The position numbers and the translations under genes are program-made. Positions 36,885 through 46,508 of a DNA stretch of 64,000 nucleotides are shown here, in pieces. How positions within the stretch are numbered: position 1 is the stretch's first letter; each line of letters opens with the position of its first letter. The DNA lies in NCBI RefSeq assembly GCF_002968295.1, contig NZ_CP134399.1:3720001-3784000 (forward strand). Direction: 5' to 3'. The DNA comes from Mycobacterium sp. ITM-2016-00317 (lineage in GTDB: Bacteria > Actinomycetota > Actinomycetes > Mycobacteriales > Mycobacteriaceae). The notes under the pieces were generated by a model. The model worked only from the letters and a program-made list of their open reading frames with translations, was not told the DNA's origin and did no database searches.

Positions 36885-38558
36885 ATGACCACAGCCACAC
36901 CCAAGCCCGCCAAGCGCCCCCGCGGCGAGGGCCAGTGGGCGCTCGGCTACCGCGAGCCGCTCAACCCCAACGAGCAGTCCAAGAAGGACGACAACCCGCT
37001 CAACGTGCGGGCGCGCATCGAGAACATCTACGCCCTGAACGGTTTCGACAGCATCGACAAGGGCGATCTGCGCGGCCGGTTCCGCTGGTGGGGCCTCTAC
37101 ACCCAGCGCAAGCCGGGCTACGACGGCACCTGGACCGGCGACGAGAACACCGACATGCTCGAGGACTCGTACTTCATGCTGCGGGTGCGCTGCGACGGCG
37201 GCGCCCTGAGCACCGACGCACTGCGCACCCTGGGGACGATTTCGACCGAATTCGCCAGGGACACCGCCGACATCTCCGACCGGCAGAACGTCCAGTACCA
37301 CTGGATCCAGGTCGAGAACATGCCCGAGATCTGGCGCCGCCTCGACGAGGTGGGCCTGCAGACCACCGAGGCGTGCGGCGACTGCCCGCGCATCGTGCTG
37401 GGCTCGCCGCTGGCCGGTGAGCACCCTGACGAGGTGATCGACGGCACGCCGGCGATCGACGAGATCGTCAAGCGCTACATCGGCAAGCCGGAGTACTCCA
37501 ACCTGCCGCGCAAGTTCAAGACCGCGATCTCCGGGATGCAGGACGTCGTGCACGAGGTCAACGACGTCGCGTTCATCGGCGTCAACCATCCCGAGCACGG
37601 CCCCGGATTCGACCTGTGGGTCGGCGGCGGCCTGTCGACCAACCCGATGCTCGGCCAGCGGGTCGGCGCGTGGGTGCCGCTCGACGAGGTGCCCGACGTG
37701 TGGGAGGGCGTGGTCAGCGTCTTCCGCGACTACGGCTACCGCCGCCTGCGGTCCAAGGCCCGGCTGAAGTTCCTGATCAAGGACTGGGGTGTCCAGAAGT
37801 TCCGTGAGGTCCTGGAGACCGAGTACCTCAAGCGTCCGCTGATCGACGGCCCGGCGCCCGACCCGGTGACCCGGCCGATCGACCACGTCGGGGTGACGAG
37901 GCTCAAGAACGGTCTGAACGCCGTCGGTGTCGCCCCGATCGCGGGCCGCGTCTCGGGCACCATCCTGTCCAAGGTGGCCGACCTGGCCGAGGCCGCCGGT
38001 TCCAACCGGATCCGGTTCACGCCGTACCAGAAGCTGATCGTGCTCGACGTGCCCGATGACAAGCTCGACGAGCTGCGCGCCGGGCTGGACGCGCTGGGCC
38101 TGCCGTCGACGCCGTCGCACTGGCGGCGCAACCTGATGGCCTGCACCGGCATCGAGTTCTGCAAGCTGAGCTTCGCCGAGACCCGCAAGCGCTCGCAGGT
38201 GCTGGTCCCCGAGCTGGAGAAGCGGCTTGAGGACATCAACGCCGAGCTCGACGTGCCGGTGACGATCAACCTCAACGGTTGCCCCAACTCGTGCGCACGC
38301 ATCCAGGTCGCCGACATCGGATTCAAGGGCCAGATGGTCGACGAGGGCGACGGGCCGGAAGAGGGCTTCCAGGTGCACCTGGGCGGCAGCCTGGGCCTGG
38401 ACAGCGGTTTCGGCCGCAAGCTGCGCCAGCACAAGGTGCTCTCCAGCGAGCTCGGCGACTACATCGAGCGGGTGGTTCGCAACTTCGTGAAACAACGCGA
38501 GCAGGGTGAGCGTTTCGCTACGTGGGCGCTGAGAGCCGACGACGCTGATCTTCGATGA
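36885..38558 (+). CDS. sirA: Ferredoxin-dependent sulfite reductase SirA (NirA)
   Basis: A 557-residue sirohaem/4Fe-4S protein that reduces sulfite to sulfide with six electrons from ferredoxin. Cluster ligands are Cys420, Cys426 (ACTGIEFCK), Cys466 and Cys470 (NGCPNSCARI), the last also coordinating sirohaem. The RWWGLYTQRKPGYDG region and EACGDCPRIVLG supply residues that in the M. tuberculosis enzyme form an unusual Tyr-Cys crosslink near the sirohaem. ATG 36885 has AGGAG six bases upstream. It is first in the sirA-cysH-chelatase operon, behind the Cys-rich leader peptide. The older name NirA (nitrite reductase) is a misannotation in mycobacteria. Confidence 0.95.
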   Translation: MTTATPKPAKRPRGEGQWALGYREPLNPNEQSKKDDNPLNVRARIENIYALNGFDSIDKGDLRGRFRWWGLYTQRKPGYDGTWTGDENTDMLEDSYFMLRVRCDGGALSTDALRTLGTISTEFARDTADISDRQNVQYHWIQVENMPEIWRRLDEVGLQTTEACGDCPRIVLGSPLAGEHPDEVIDGTPAIDEIVKRYIGKPEYSNLPRKFKTAISGMQDVVHEVNDVAFIGVNHPEHGPGFDLWVGGGLSTNPMLGQRVGAWVPLDEVPDVWEGVVSVFRDYGYRRLRSKARLKFLIKDWGVQKFREVLETEYLKRPLIDGPAPDPVTRPIDHVGVTRLKNGLNAVGVAPIAGRVSGTILSKVADLAEAAGSNRIRFTPYQKLIVLDVPDDKLDELRAGLDALGLPSTPSHWRRNLMACTGIEFCKLSFAETRKRSQVLVPELEKRLEDINAELDVPVTINLNGCPNSCARIQVADIGFKGQMVDEGDGPEEGFQVHLGGSLGLDSGFGRKLRQHKVLSSELGDYIERVVRNFVKQREQGERFATWALRADDADLR

Positions 38559-38592
38559 GCGCTCGCGCGAAGAGCGGAAACTGAGGTAGGAC

Positions 38593-39300
38593 ATGACTGA
38601 CACGATGAGCGAGACCGACCTGCAGCAGCTGGCCGAACGCGGAGCAGCCGAGCTCGGCCCGGACGCCACCGCACAAGAGCTACTGGCCTGGACCGACGAG
38701 AATTTCGCGGGCAACTACATCGTGGCGTCCAACATGCAGGACGCCGTGCTGGTGGATCTGGCGGCCAAGGTACGTCCGGGCGTGGACGTGTTGTTCCTCG
38801 ACACCGGCTACCACTTCGTCGAGACGATCGGCACCCGCGATGCGGTCGAGGCGGTCTACGACGTCAATGTCGTCAACGTCCGCCCCGAGCACTCGGTGGC
38901 CGAACAGGATGCGCTGCTGGGCAAGAACCTGTTCGAGCGCAATGCCAACGAGTGCTGCCGGCTGCGCAAGGTGGTGCCGTTGTCCAAGTCGCTGAGCGGC
39001 TACTCGGCGTGGGTGACGGGCATCCGCCGGGTCGAGGCACCGACGCGGGCCAACGCTCCGCTGATCAGCTGGGACAAGGCTTTCGGGCTGGTGAAGATCA
39101 ACCCGCTGGCGGCATGGACCGACGAGGACATGCAGGCCTACATCGACGCCAACGGCATCCTGGTGAACCCGCTCGTCGACGAGGGTTACCCGTCGATCGG
39201 TTGCGCGCCGTGCACCAACAAGCCCGTCGAGGGCGCGGACCCGCGCAGCGGTCGGTGGCTCGGACAGTCCAAGACGGAATGCGGGCTGCACGCCTCGTGA
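38593..39300 (+). CDS. cysH: Adenylylsulfate (APS) reductase CysH
   Basis: A 235-residue thioredoxin-dependent APS reductase that converts APS to sulfite and AMP. The 4Fe-4S cluster cysteines are Cys121-Cys122 (NECCRLRK) and Cys204/Cys207 (IGCAPC), which separate APS reductases from cluster-free PAPS reductases. The catalytic cysteine is Cys230 in the C-terminal ECGLH. The start ATG 38593 has a GAGGTAGGA site; an in-frame internal ATG (MSETDL) is possible. It follows sirA by about 35 bases and overlaps the next gene, so sulfite made here is passed to SirA. Confidence 0.96.
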   Translation: MTDTMSETDLQQLAERGAAELGPDATAQELLAWTDENFAGNYIVASNMQDAVLVDLAAKVRPGVDVLFLDTGYHFVETIGTRDAVEAVYDVNVVNVRPEHSVAEQDALLGKNLFERNANECCRLRKVVPLSKSLSGYSAWVTGIRRVEAPTRANAPLISWDKAFGLVKINPLAAWTDEDMQAYIDANGILVNPLVDEGYPSIGCAPCTNKPVEGADPRSGRWLGQSKTECGLHAS

Positions 39301-40001
39301 CGCTCGTGCTCACCGCACACGGCAGCGCCGACCCCCGGTCGGCCGCCACCGCACGGTCCATCGTGGCGTGCATCCGGTCGCTGCGACCGGGCCTGGATGC
39401 GCGTATCGCCTTCTGCGAGCAGAACGACCCGAATCTGCGGGACGTGCTGGCCGACCTGCCGCGCGGGCTCGGAGTCGTCGTGCCGCTGCTGCTGGCCGAC
39501 GCGTACCACGCGCGGGTCGACATCCCGGAGATGATCGCCGAGTCCGGCGCCGACGTCCGGCAGGCCGCGGTGCTCGGTGAGGACGACCGGCTGATCCACG
39601 TGCTGCGGCAGCGACTCGAGCACGCGGGCGTGTCCCGGCTGGATCCGGGCGTCGGCGTACTGGTGACCGCGGTGGGATCGTCGCGCCCGGCAGCCAACGC
39701 CCGCACTGCCGCGGTCGCCCGCGAGCTGACGCTGACCACCCGCTGGAGCGCCACCACCGCATTCGCGACCGGCCCGCAGCCCACGCTCGCCGAGGCGGCC
39801 GACGAACTCCGGCGGCGCGGCGCCACCCGGCTGGTCATTGCGCCCTGGTTCCTCGCACCCGGCAGGATCACCGATCGGGTGGCCAACTTCGCCGTGGCAC
39901 AGGGCATCCCGATGTCGGCGCCGCTGGGCGCGCACCGGCAGGTCGCCGAGACGGTGCTGGATCGTTTCGACGCCGCCCAGACCGTCCACGCAGCCGCCTG
40001 A
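39297..40001 (+). CDS. che1: CbiX-type sirohydrochlorin chelatase (Che1-like)
   Basis: A 234-residue protein of the CbiX/SirB class II chelatase family, made of two similar halves. Each half has a histidine-bearing strand (LVLTAHGSADPRS; LLLADAYHARVDIPEM; LVIAPWFLAPGRITDRV). It probably inserts Fe into sirohydrochlorin to make sirohaem for SirA. GTG 39297 overlaps the cysH stop as GTGA, so it is the third, coupled gene of the operon. The cofactor-supply logic matches its neighbours. A cobalt chelatase for cobalamin is the alternative named in older annotation. Confidence 0.88.
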   Translation: MTLVLTAHGSADPRSAATARSIVACIRSLRPGLDARIAFCEQNDPNLRDVLADLPRGLGVVVPLLLADAYHARVDIPEMIAESGADVRQAAVLGEDDRLIHVLRQRLEHAGVSRLDPGVGVLVTAVGSSRPAANARTAAVARELTLTTRWSATTAFATGPQPTLAEAADELRRRGATRLVIAPWFLAPGRITDRVANFAVAQGIPMSAPLGAHRQVAETVLDRFDAAQTVHAAA

Positions 40002-40065
40002 GACCCAGACCACTGCGCCGGCGCCGGTACGCTGGACAGCGTCACTCTCTCGAGACAAGGACTCG

Positions 40066-40101
40066 ATGCAACCTCATAGACCCACGGCGGTCGCATGCTG
40101 A
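40066..40101 (+). CDS. Possible 11-codon leader ORF overlapping the CorC-like gene start
   Basis: ATG at 40066 starts a short ORF reading [11 protein letters not shown], whose TGA (40099-40101) overlaps the ATG (40095) of the downstream transporter gene. A -10-like TACGCT lies at 40031-40036. The overlap would couple translation of the transporter to the leader. There are two prolines among its 11 residues. No homologue is recognised and it may be chance. Confidence 0.25.
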   Translation: MQPHRPTAVAC

Positions 40102-41459
40102 CCGCCGTTCTCGGTATTTTCATCGGCTTTCTCGTGGTCCTGGCGATCACCGCGCTCACCGGATACTTCGTCGCGCAGGAATTCGCCTACATGGCCGTCG
40201 ACAGGTCTCGGCTCAAGGCTCGCGCCGAGGCGGGTGACGGCGCTTCTGCCCGTGCGCTGACCGTCACCCGGCGCACGTCGTTCATGCTCTCCGGCGCGCA
40301 ACTGGGCATCACCGTCACCGGCCTGCTGGTCGGCTATGTGGCCGAACCGCTGATCGGCCGCGGACTGGAGGTGCTGCTCGGCGGCGCCGGGATACCGACC
40401 GCGATCGCCGTGGCCGTCGGCGGCCTGTTCGCGATCGCGGTGTCGACCGTGGTGCAGATGCTGTTCGGCGAGCTGTTCCCGAAGAACCTCGCGATCTCCC
40501 GCCCCGAGCCTCTGGCGCGCGCCCTGGCCCTGTCCACCACGCTGTACCTGAAGGTGTTCGGTTGGCTCATCTGGCTTTTCGACCAGTCGTCGAACCTGTT
40601 GCTGCGAGCGCTGCGCATCGAACCGGTGCACGACGTCGAGCACTCGGCCACCCCGCGCGACCTCGAACACATCGTGGCCGCATCGCGTGACGCAGGCGAG
40701 ATCCCCGCCGAGCTGTCGGCACTGCTCGACCGGATCCTCGACTTCCCCACCAGCACAGCCGAACACGCGATGATCCCGCGGTCCCGGGTGGACACCGTGT
40801 CGGCCGACGACTCGGTGGCCGCGGTGCGCGGGCGCATGGCCGCCGGCCACACCCGCTACCCCGTCACCGGGCCGAGTCCCGACGACGTGGTGGGCGTCAT
40901 CGAACTCCACGACCTGCTGGGTTCGGTGCCCGACACCGACTCCGCGGGCGCGCACTGCCGCCCGGCGCTGGTGGTTCCCGAGACTTTGCCGCTGCCCAAC
41001 GTGGTGCACGACCTGCAACAGGCCGGCGAGGAGATGGCGATCGTCATCGACGAGTACGGCGGGTTCGCCGGCATCGTCACGATCGAGGATCTCGCCGAGG
41101 AACTGGTCGGCGAGATCGACGACGAGCACGACGACCAGCAGACCGTCGCCGACGCGGTCGCCGAGGGCGACGGCTGGCTGCTCGCCGGCGATCTACCCCT
41201 CGACGAGGCCGAGCGCGCCCTGGACCTGACGTTGCCGCCCGGTGACTACGAGACGGTGGCGGGCCTCGTCATCGCCCACGCATTGGGCCTGCCCCAGGTC
41301 GGGGACGAGGTCGCCGTCGCGCTGCCCTCGGACCGCGCCGACCTGCTGGCCGACGGTGAGATGCCGACGCGGTCCCTGATCGCCCAGGTCCGCTCGATCG
41401 AGCGCCGGGTTCCGGCAAGCGTGTTCGTGACGATCTCCGAGGCGGCCGACGATGAGTAA
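40095..41459 (+). CDS. CNNM/CorC (hemolysin C)-type membrane protein with CBS pair
   Basis: A 454-residue protein with an N-terminal DUF21 membrane domain of about four helices ([54 protein letters not shown]). A CBS pair follows ([37 protein letters not shown]), then a CorC/HlyC transporter-associated domain ([18 protein letters not shown]). CNNM proteins move or regulate Mg2+ (or Na+) at the membrane; the hemolysin label is historical. It overlaps the next gene by eight bases, so the two form a pair like Rv1842c-Rv1841c. Neither is a sulfur gene, although they sit inside the sulfur region. Confidence 0.9.
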   Translation: MLTAVLGIFIGFLVVLAITALTGYFVAQEFAYMAVDRSRLKARAEAGDGASARALTVTRRTSFMLSGAQLGITVTGLLVGYVAEPLIGRGLEVLLGGAGIPTAIAVAVGGLFAIAVSTVVQMLFGELFPKNLAISRPEPLARALALSTTLYLKVFGWLIWLFDQSSNLLLRALRIEPVHDVEHSATPRDLEHIVAASRDAGEIPAELSALLDRILDFPTSTAEHAMIPRSRVDTVSADDSVAAVRGRMAAGHTRYPVTGPSPDDVVGVIELHDLLGSVPDTDSAGAHCRPALVVPETLPLPNVVHDLQQAGEEMAIVIDEYGGFAGIVTIEDLAEELVGEIDDEHDDQQTVADAVAEGDGWLLAGDLPLDEAERALDLTLPPGDYETVAGLVIAHALGLPQVGDEVAVALPSDRADLLADGEMPTRSLIAQVRSIERRVPASVFVTISEAADDE

Positions 41460-42465
41460 CCCGTGGGCGCTGGCCGCCATCACCGCTGCGCTGATCGGAC
41501 TGAGCGCGTTCTTCGTGGCGGTCGAGTTCGCGCTGATCGCCGCGCGCCGCAACCGACTGGAGGATGCCGCCGCCACCAGCGCCGCGGCCCGCGCCGCGCT
41601 GCGCAGCGCGAGCGAGCTGTCACTGCTGCTGGCCGGCGCCCAGCTCGGCATCACGGTGTGCACGCTGCTCCTCGGCGCCATCACCAAACCCGCTGTGCAC
41701 CATGCCCTCACGCCGTTCATCAGCGGTCTGGTCGCCCCGGGCTGGGTGGCCGACGTCGGCGGCTTCGTGCTGGCGCTGATCATCGTGACGTTCCTGCACC
41801 TGGTGGTCGGCGAGATGGCGCCGAAGTCGTGGGCCATCGCCCACCCCGAGCGGTCGGCGATCCTGCTCGCGCTGCCGATGCGTGGCTTCATGTTCCTGAC
41901 CCGGCCGCTGCTGCGCGCGCTGAACCGCGCCGCGAACTGGTGTCTGCGCCGCGTCGGGGTGACACCGGTCGACGAACTGGCCGACACCCAGGATCCCGAC
42001 ACGCTGCGGCAGCTCGTCGAACACTCGGCAACGGTCGGCACGCTCGACGAGCGCTATCACGCCAACCTGACCAGCGCGCTGGAGCTCGAAGCCCTGACCG
42101 TCGGCCAGCTGGCCCGCCGCGACGAGCACTACAGCGACGTGCCCAGTGACGCGACACCGGCCGAGATCCAGCAGACCGCCAAGGCGACCGGGCATCTGCG
42201 GCTGCTCGTGCACGACGGCGGACGGGACGGAGCGATCGTCGGCGTGGTGCACGTCCGCGACAGCCTGTCGGCCGGCACGTCGGCGACCGCGCGACAGCTG
42301 ATGCGCCCGGTGCTCTTCCTGCCCGAGACCACCCCGGTCTACGAGGCGCTGCGCCTCATGCGGGAGACGCGAAACCACCTCGTCGTCGTCGACGGCCCGT
42401 CCGGGCGCGGATTGCTGACGCTGACAGACCTGTTGTACCGGCTGCTCCCGACCGAAGCGGCGTGA
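41452..42465 (+). CDS. Second CNNM/CorC-type membrane protein, shorter paralogue
   Basis: A 337-residue paralogue with the DUF21 membrane domain ([55 protein letters not shown]) and a CBS pair (ARQLMRPVLFLPETTPV; HLVVVDGPSGRGLLTLTDL). It lacks the C-terminal CorC/HlyC domain of its partner. ATG 41452 lies eight bases before the partner's stop. The two may form a heterodimeric transporter, since CNNM proteins dimerise. It converges with cysA, one base stop to stop. Confidence 0.9.
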   Translation: MSNPWALAAITAALIGLSAFFVAVEFALIAARRNRLEDAAATSAAARAALRSASELSLLLAGAQLGITVCTLLLGAITKPAVHHALTPFISGLVAPGWVADVGGFVLALIIVTFLHLVVGEMAPKSWAIAHPERSAILLALPMRGFMFLTRPLLRALNRAANWCLRRVGVTPVDELADTQDPDTLRQLVEHSATVGTLDERYHANLTSALELEALTVGQLARRDEHYSDVPSDATPAEIQQTAKATGHLRLLVHDGGRDGAIVGVVHVRDSLSAGTSATARQLMRPVLFLPETTPVYEALRLMRETRNHLVVVDGPSGRGLLTLTDLLYRLLPTEAA

Positions 42466-42466
42466 C

Positions 42467-43489
42467 TCAGGCGACCGGCACCGGGACGTCGGACGGCAGC
42501 GACGGCACCCGGGTGGCGCGCACGTAGACCGTGTCGCCTTCCTTGAGGCCCAGCGCCTCGGCGTCACCGCGGGTGATCTGGGCGGTGAACGGCGCGTGGG
42601 TCGCGGCGTTGGTGAGCTCGACACGGACCTCGAAGCCCAGCACCACGATGCGGTCGATCGTGGCCCGGGTGACACCGGTGGCCTGCACGGAGTCGTCCGA
42701 GGACGCGATCGCCATCTCCGGATTGCGGCCCACCCGGATGTCGTGTGGGCGCACCAGCACACCGTTGAGTGAGGACACCGCGCCCAGGAACGACATCACG
42801 AACGCGTTGGCCGGGGTGTCGTAGACCTGGCTCGGTGTGCCGACCTGTTCGATGCGGCCCTTGTTGAGCACCGCGATCCGGTCGGCGACGTCGAGCGCCT
42901 CCTGCTGGTCGTGGGTCACCAGCACCGTGGTCACGTGCACCTCGTCGTGCAGGCGGCGCAACCACGCCCGGAGGTCCTCGCGGACCTTGGCGTCCAGCGC
43001 GCCGAACGGCTCGTCGAGCAGCAGCACCTCGGGATCGACGGCCAGCGCACGCGCCAGCGCCATCCGCTGGCGCTGGCCGCCGGAGAGCTGATTGGGGAAG
43101 CGGCCCTGAAATCCGGCCAGCCCCACCACTTCCAGCAGGTTGTCGACCCGTTCGGCGATCTCGGCCTTGGGCTTCTTGCGGATCTTCAGCCCGAAGGCGA
43201 CGTTGTCGCGCACCGTCATGTGCTTGAACGCGGCGTAATGCTGGAACACGAAACCGATCCCGCGCTTCTGCGGCGGCACCCGCGTCACGTCCCGGCCGTT
43301 GATGGTGATCGTGCCGGTGTCGGGCTCGTCGAGTCCGGCGATGGCGCGCAGCAGCGTCGACTTCCCGGATCCGCTGGGCCCCAGCAGCGCTGTCAAGGAT
43401 CCCGCCGGCACGGCGAAGTCGATGTTGTCGAGCGCGGCGAAGTCGCCGTAGCGCTTGTTGGCGCCGTTGACGGTGATCGCGTAGGTCAT
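42467..43489 (-). CDS. cysA: CysA, ATPase of the sulfate/thiosulfate ABC transporter
   Basis: A 340-residue ABC ATPase: Walker [19 protein letters not shown], signature [16 protein letters not shown], Walker [14 protein letters not shown], switch His in [14 protein letters not shown]-terminal TOBE-like regulatory domain includes [10 protein letters not shown], as in CysA. It powers sulfate import by CysT/CysW with SubI. ATG 43489 is chosen by homology ([15 protein letters not shown]). It is the last gene of the subI-cysT-cysW-cysA operon, 19 bases after cysW, and under the same Cys-rich leader. Confidence 0.96.
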   Translation of the reverse strand: MTYAITVNGANKRYGDFAALDNIDFAVPAGSLTALLGPSGSGKSTLLRAIAGLDEPDTGTITINGRDVTRVPPQKRGIGFVFQHYAAFKHMTVRDNVAFGLKIRKKPKAEIAERVDNLLEVVGLAGFQGRFPNQLSGGQRQRMALARALAVDPEVLLLDEPFGALDAKVREDLRAWLRRLHDEVHVTTVLVTHDQQEALDVADRIAVLNKGRIEQVGTPSQVYDTPANAFVMSFLGAVSSLNGVLVRPHDIRVGRNPEMAIASSDDSVQATGVTRATIDRIVVLGFEVRVELTNAATHAPFTAQITRGDAEALGLKEGDTVYVRATRVPSLPSDVPVPVA

Positions 43490-43508
43490 GGTGTCAGCTC
43501 CTATGGGC

Positions 43509-44321
43509 CTATTTTGCGGCGCGCGTGCGGCGGGCGTCGAGGATCACCTGGGCGATGAGGACCAGGACGGCGACGGTCATCAACAACGTCGAGATGGCGT
43601 AGGCGCCGTATTCGGCGCCGCGCGTGTACCGGTCGTGGACCAGCAGGGTCAGCGTCTGGGACGAGCCGGGCAGGTTGGCCGCCACCATCAGCACCGCGCC
43701 GAACTCGCCCAGGGTCCGGGCGATCGTCAACACGATGCCGTAGGTCAGCCCCCACCGGATCGACGGCAGCGTGATCCGCCAGAACGTCTGCCACCACTGC
43801 GCGCCCAGGGTGGCCGAGGCCTCCTCCTGGTCGGTGCCCAGCTCGTGCAGCACCGGTTCGACCTCGCGGATCACGAACGGCACCGTGACGAAGATGCTGG
43901 CCAGCACGATGCCGGGGAAACCGAAGATGATCTTCAGGCCGAAGTCGTTCTCGAGGAAGCCGAACAGTCCCGCCGAGCCCCACAGCAGGATCAGCGCGAC
44001 ACCCACCACGACCGGCGACACCGCGAACGGCAGGTCGATGACGGCCTGCAGCACGCTCTTGCCGCGGAACCTGTTGCGCGCCAGCACCAGTGCGGTCGGC
44101 ACGCCGAACAGCACGTTGAGCGGCACCACGATCGCGACGACGAGCAGGGACAGCTGCAGCGCCGAGATCGCCGCGGGCGTGCCGATCGAGGCGACGAACT
44201 CGCCCACCCCGGGCGAGAAGGTCCGCCACAGGATCAACCCGACCGGAACCACCACCAGCACGGCAACGTAGAGCAGCGCGACCCAGCGCAACAGGTGACG
44301 CACCACCGGCGACAGCGTCAT
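43509..44321 (-). CDS. cysW: CysW, sulfate ABC transporter permease
   Basis: A 270-residue inner-membrane permease with six predicted helices (for example [20 protein letters not shown]). The ABC permease EAA loop reads [20 protein letters not shown], and [19 protein letters not shown] follows. It pairs with CysT to form the sulfate channel. ATG 44321 overlaps the cysT stop (ATGA). A longer upstream extension lies in cysT coding sequence and is rejected. Confidence 0.95.
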   Translation of the reverse strand: MTLSPVVRHLLRWVALLYVAVLVVVPVGLILWRTFSPGVGEFVASIGTPAAISALQLSLLVVAIVVPLNVLFGVPTALVLARNRFRGKSVLQAVIDLPFAVSPVVVGVALILLWGSAGLFGFLENDFGLKIIFGFPGIVLASIFVTVPFVIREVEPVLHELGTDQEEASATLGAQWWQTFWRITLPSIRWGLTYGIVLTIARTLGEFGAVLMVAANLPGSSQTLTLLVHDRYTRGAEYGAYAISTLLMTVAVLVLIAQVILDARRTRAAK

Positions 44322-45211
44322 GCCTGGAGTTCCTCCCGCTTGGCCGCCCGGGCGCCGATGGCCCGCAGGACGAACAGGATCACGAACGAGATCGCGAGCA
44401 ACACGATCGAGATCGCGGCCGCACCGACCCTGTCGTCGTTCTCGATCAGGGTGCGGATCCACTGCGAGGACACCTCGGTCTCGCCGGGGACCGCGCCGCC
44501 GATCAGCACCACCGAGCCGAACTCGCCGATCGCGCGCGAGAACGCCAGCCCGGCGCCCGACAGCAGCGACGGCAGCAGCGCGGGCAGGATCACCTTGGTC
44601 AGGATCGTGAAGTTGTTGGCGCCCAACGACGCCGCGGCCTCCTCGACCTCACGGTCGAGTTCGAGAAGCACCGGCTGCACCGAACGCACCACGAACGGCA
44701 GGGTGACGAACAGCAGCGCGATGCCGACGCCCCACTTGGTGTGCTGCAGATGGATGCCCACCGGGCTGGCCGGCCCGTACAGCGCCAGCATCACCAGGCT
44801 GGCCACGATGGTGGGCAGCGCGAACGGCAGGTCGATCACGGCGTCGACCAGACGCTTGCCGGGGAAGTCGTCGCGGGTCAGCACCCACGCGACGATCAGG
44901 CCGAAGAAGGAGTTCACCACGGTGACGCCGATCGAGATGGTCACCGTGACCCGCAGCGACGCGACCGCGGCAGGCGAACTGACCGCCGACCAGAACGCCC
45001 CGACGCCGCCCTCGGCGGACTGCCACAGGATCGCGGCCAGCGGCAGCAGCACGATCAGCGACAGCCACATGGTGGCGGCCCCGACGCGCAGCGACGTCGA
45101 ACCGTGCCTGGGGTAGAGAAACCGCGAGGGACCGCCCGAGCCACCGTCGCCGGTGAGCTCAGGGCGGATCGCCTCGGGGTTCGGATCGAGCATCCCGGAG
45201 GATGTCGTCAT
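44318..45211 (-). CDS. cysT: CysT, sulfate ABC transporter permease
   Basis: A 297-residue permease beginning MTTSSGMLDPNPEAIRPE, with a hydrophilic N-terminus and about six helices (AATMWLSLIVLLPLAAILW and others). The EAA loop is EEAAASLGANNFTILTKVIL, and SRAIGEFGSVVLIGGAVPG is the conserved sulfate-permease segment. It partners CysW. ATG 45211 overlaps the subI stop (ATGA); the longer frame from 45310 runs through subI. Confidence 0.95.
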   Translation of the reverse strand: MTTSSGMLDPNPEAIRPELTGDGGSGGPSRFLYPRHGSTSLRVGAATMWLSLIVLLPLAAILWQSAEGGVGAFWSAVSSPAAVASLRVTVTISIGVTVVNSFFGLIVAWVLTRDDFPGKRLVDAVIDLPFALPTIVASLVMLALYGPASPVGIHLQHTKWGVGIALLFVTLPFVVRSVQPVLLELDREVEEAAASLGANNFTILTKVILPALLPSLLSGAGLAFSRAIGEFGSVVLIGGAVPGETEVSSQWIRTLIENDDRVGAAAISIVLLAISFVILFVLRAIGARAAKREELQA

Positions 45212-46233
45212 CCAGTGGCCTGCTTGTAGATCTTGGTGATGGTGCCGTTGTCCTTGTCGAACAGCTCGGCGTCGACCTTGGACCAGCCACCGAGGTCGGC
45301 GATGGTCCACAACTTCTCCGGAGCCGGGAACTTGTCGGCGTACTCGGCGAGCACCCCTGGGTCCACCGGCCGGAAGTTGGCCTCAGCCCACAGCTTCTGC
45401 CCCTCCGGGGTGAACTGGAAGTCCACGAACGCCTGCGCCTGCTCCACGTGCTTGCTGGTGTTGACCACCGCGGTCGGATTCTCGATCTTGAAGGTCTGCG
45501 CTGGGTTCACGTGCTCCAGATCGAAGTTCAGCGCCTCGTTCTCGTAGGCCAGCAGCACGTCGCCGCTGCCCTGGCGGAACACGTCGGTGGCCTCCCGGCC
45601 GGAGCCCGGGCGCAGCCTCACGTGCTCGGTGACCAGCTTGTCGACGAACTCGATGCCGGCCTGGGGATCCTGGCCGCCGTTGCTGGCGTAGGCGTACGGC
45701 GCGAGCAGGTTCCACTTGGCCGCGCCCGAGCTCAGCGGGCTGGGCGTGATGACCTCGATACCGGGCTTCAGCAGGTCGTCCCAGGTGCGGATGTTCTTGG
45801 GGTTGCCCGGGCGCACCGCGAAGCTGACCACCGAACCGAACGCGATGCCCTTGTTGGGGCCGGCGTTCCAGGTTTCGTCCACCTTGCCGGCCTTGACCAG
45901 GCGGGTGATGTCGGGCTCGACGGAGAAGTTCACGATGTCGGCGGGCTTGCCGGCCTCGACCGCACGCGACTGGTCGCCGGAGGCGCCGTAGGACCCGGTG
46001 ACCGCGACACCCTTGCCCGCCTCGGTGGCTCCGAACGCGGGCGAGACCTTCGACCAGCCCGGCTCCGGAACGGCGAACGCCACCAGGGTCAGCGTGGTGT
46101 CGGCGTTGGTGTCGCCACCCTCACCGCCGGCCACGTCGCTGGCGCCGCCACCGCAGGCGGCCAGTACCGTCGCCGACACCGCCAGCGCGGCGGCGGTACG
46201 CCACCGCCTCGGGGATTTCAGGATGTTCTGCAT
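45208..46233 (-). CDS. subI: SubI, sulfate-binding lipoprotein
   Basis: A 341-residue periplasmic sulfate-binding protein with a lipoprotein signal peptide (lipobox LAAC, lipidated Cys27). The binding core has LVAFAVPEPGW, TGSYGASGDQSRAVEAGKPA (sulfate-binding turn), NPKNIRTWDDLLKPG and NPTAVVNTSKHVEQAQAF. It captures sulfate for CysTWA. It is the first structural gene of the operon, 117 bases after the Cys-rich leader ORF, matching the sirA arrangement. Confidence 0.96.
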   Translation of the reverse strand: MQNILKSPRRWRTAAALAVSATVLAACGGGASDVAGGEGGDTNADTTLTLVAFAVPEPGWSKVSPAFGATEAGKGVAVTGSYGASGDQSRAVEAGKPADIVNFSVEPDITRLVKAGKVDETWNAGPNKGIAFGSVVSFAVRPGNPKNIRTWDDLLKPGIEVITPSPLSSGAAKWNLLAPYAYASNGGQDPQAGIEFVDKLVTEHVRLRPGSGREATDVFRQGSGDVLLAYENEALNFDLEHVNPAQTFKIENPTAVVNTSKHVEQAQAFVDFQFTPEGQKLWAEANFRPVDPGVLAEYADKFPAPEKLWTIADLGGWSKVDAELFDKDNGTITKIYKQATG

Positions 46234-46350
46234 GGATGACCTTTCCGGATTCGGATTTCGGTGGTGAGGACCGTTCCGGAAAGGCAGGTTCAGCGCTGAG
46301 GCAGATATGCCGCAGCCGTCACCGACACCGAGCCGTGAACGGGCAGGGAG

Positions 46351-46443
46351 TCAGCGACAACAACAGACATCAGCAACGGCGCACAGACCCACGGCAATGA
46401 GGGCCACGATGTGGCCGCTCTTGTTGCCGGACGCCGTTTGCAT
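46351..46443 (-). CDS. Leaderless Cys-rich leader peptide (uORF) of the subI-cysTWA operon
   Basis: A 30-residue ORF starting MQTASGNKSGH and ending ADVCCCR, with three consecutive Cys codons just before the stop and one more Cys midway. Its ATG lies seven bases after a -10 TACGCT, so transcription probably starts on the ATG. It matches the leaderless polycysteine attenuators known upstream of mycobacterial sulfur operons. The spacing to subI (117 bases) nearly equals that of the sirA leader (115 bases). It probably senses Cys-tRNA supply and raises sulfate uptake when cysteine is short. Confidence 0.8.
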   Translation of the reverse strand: MQTASGNKSGHIVALIAVGLCAVADVCCCR

Positions 46444-46450
46444 GGCGCGA

Positions 46451-46456
46451 AGCGTA
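46451..46456 (-). promoter_or_regulatory. -10 hexamer for the subI leader ORF
   Basis: The minus strand reads TACGCT, followed by seven bases (TCGCGCC) and then the ATG of the Cys-rich uORF, the spacing expected for a leaderless mycobacterial transcript. Confidence 0.6.
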
Positions 46457-46508
46457 ACAGAGTTGCTGAGAATCGACGCTGGGGGTATGTGCGGCGGTCA
46501 GCAGGGAG

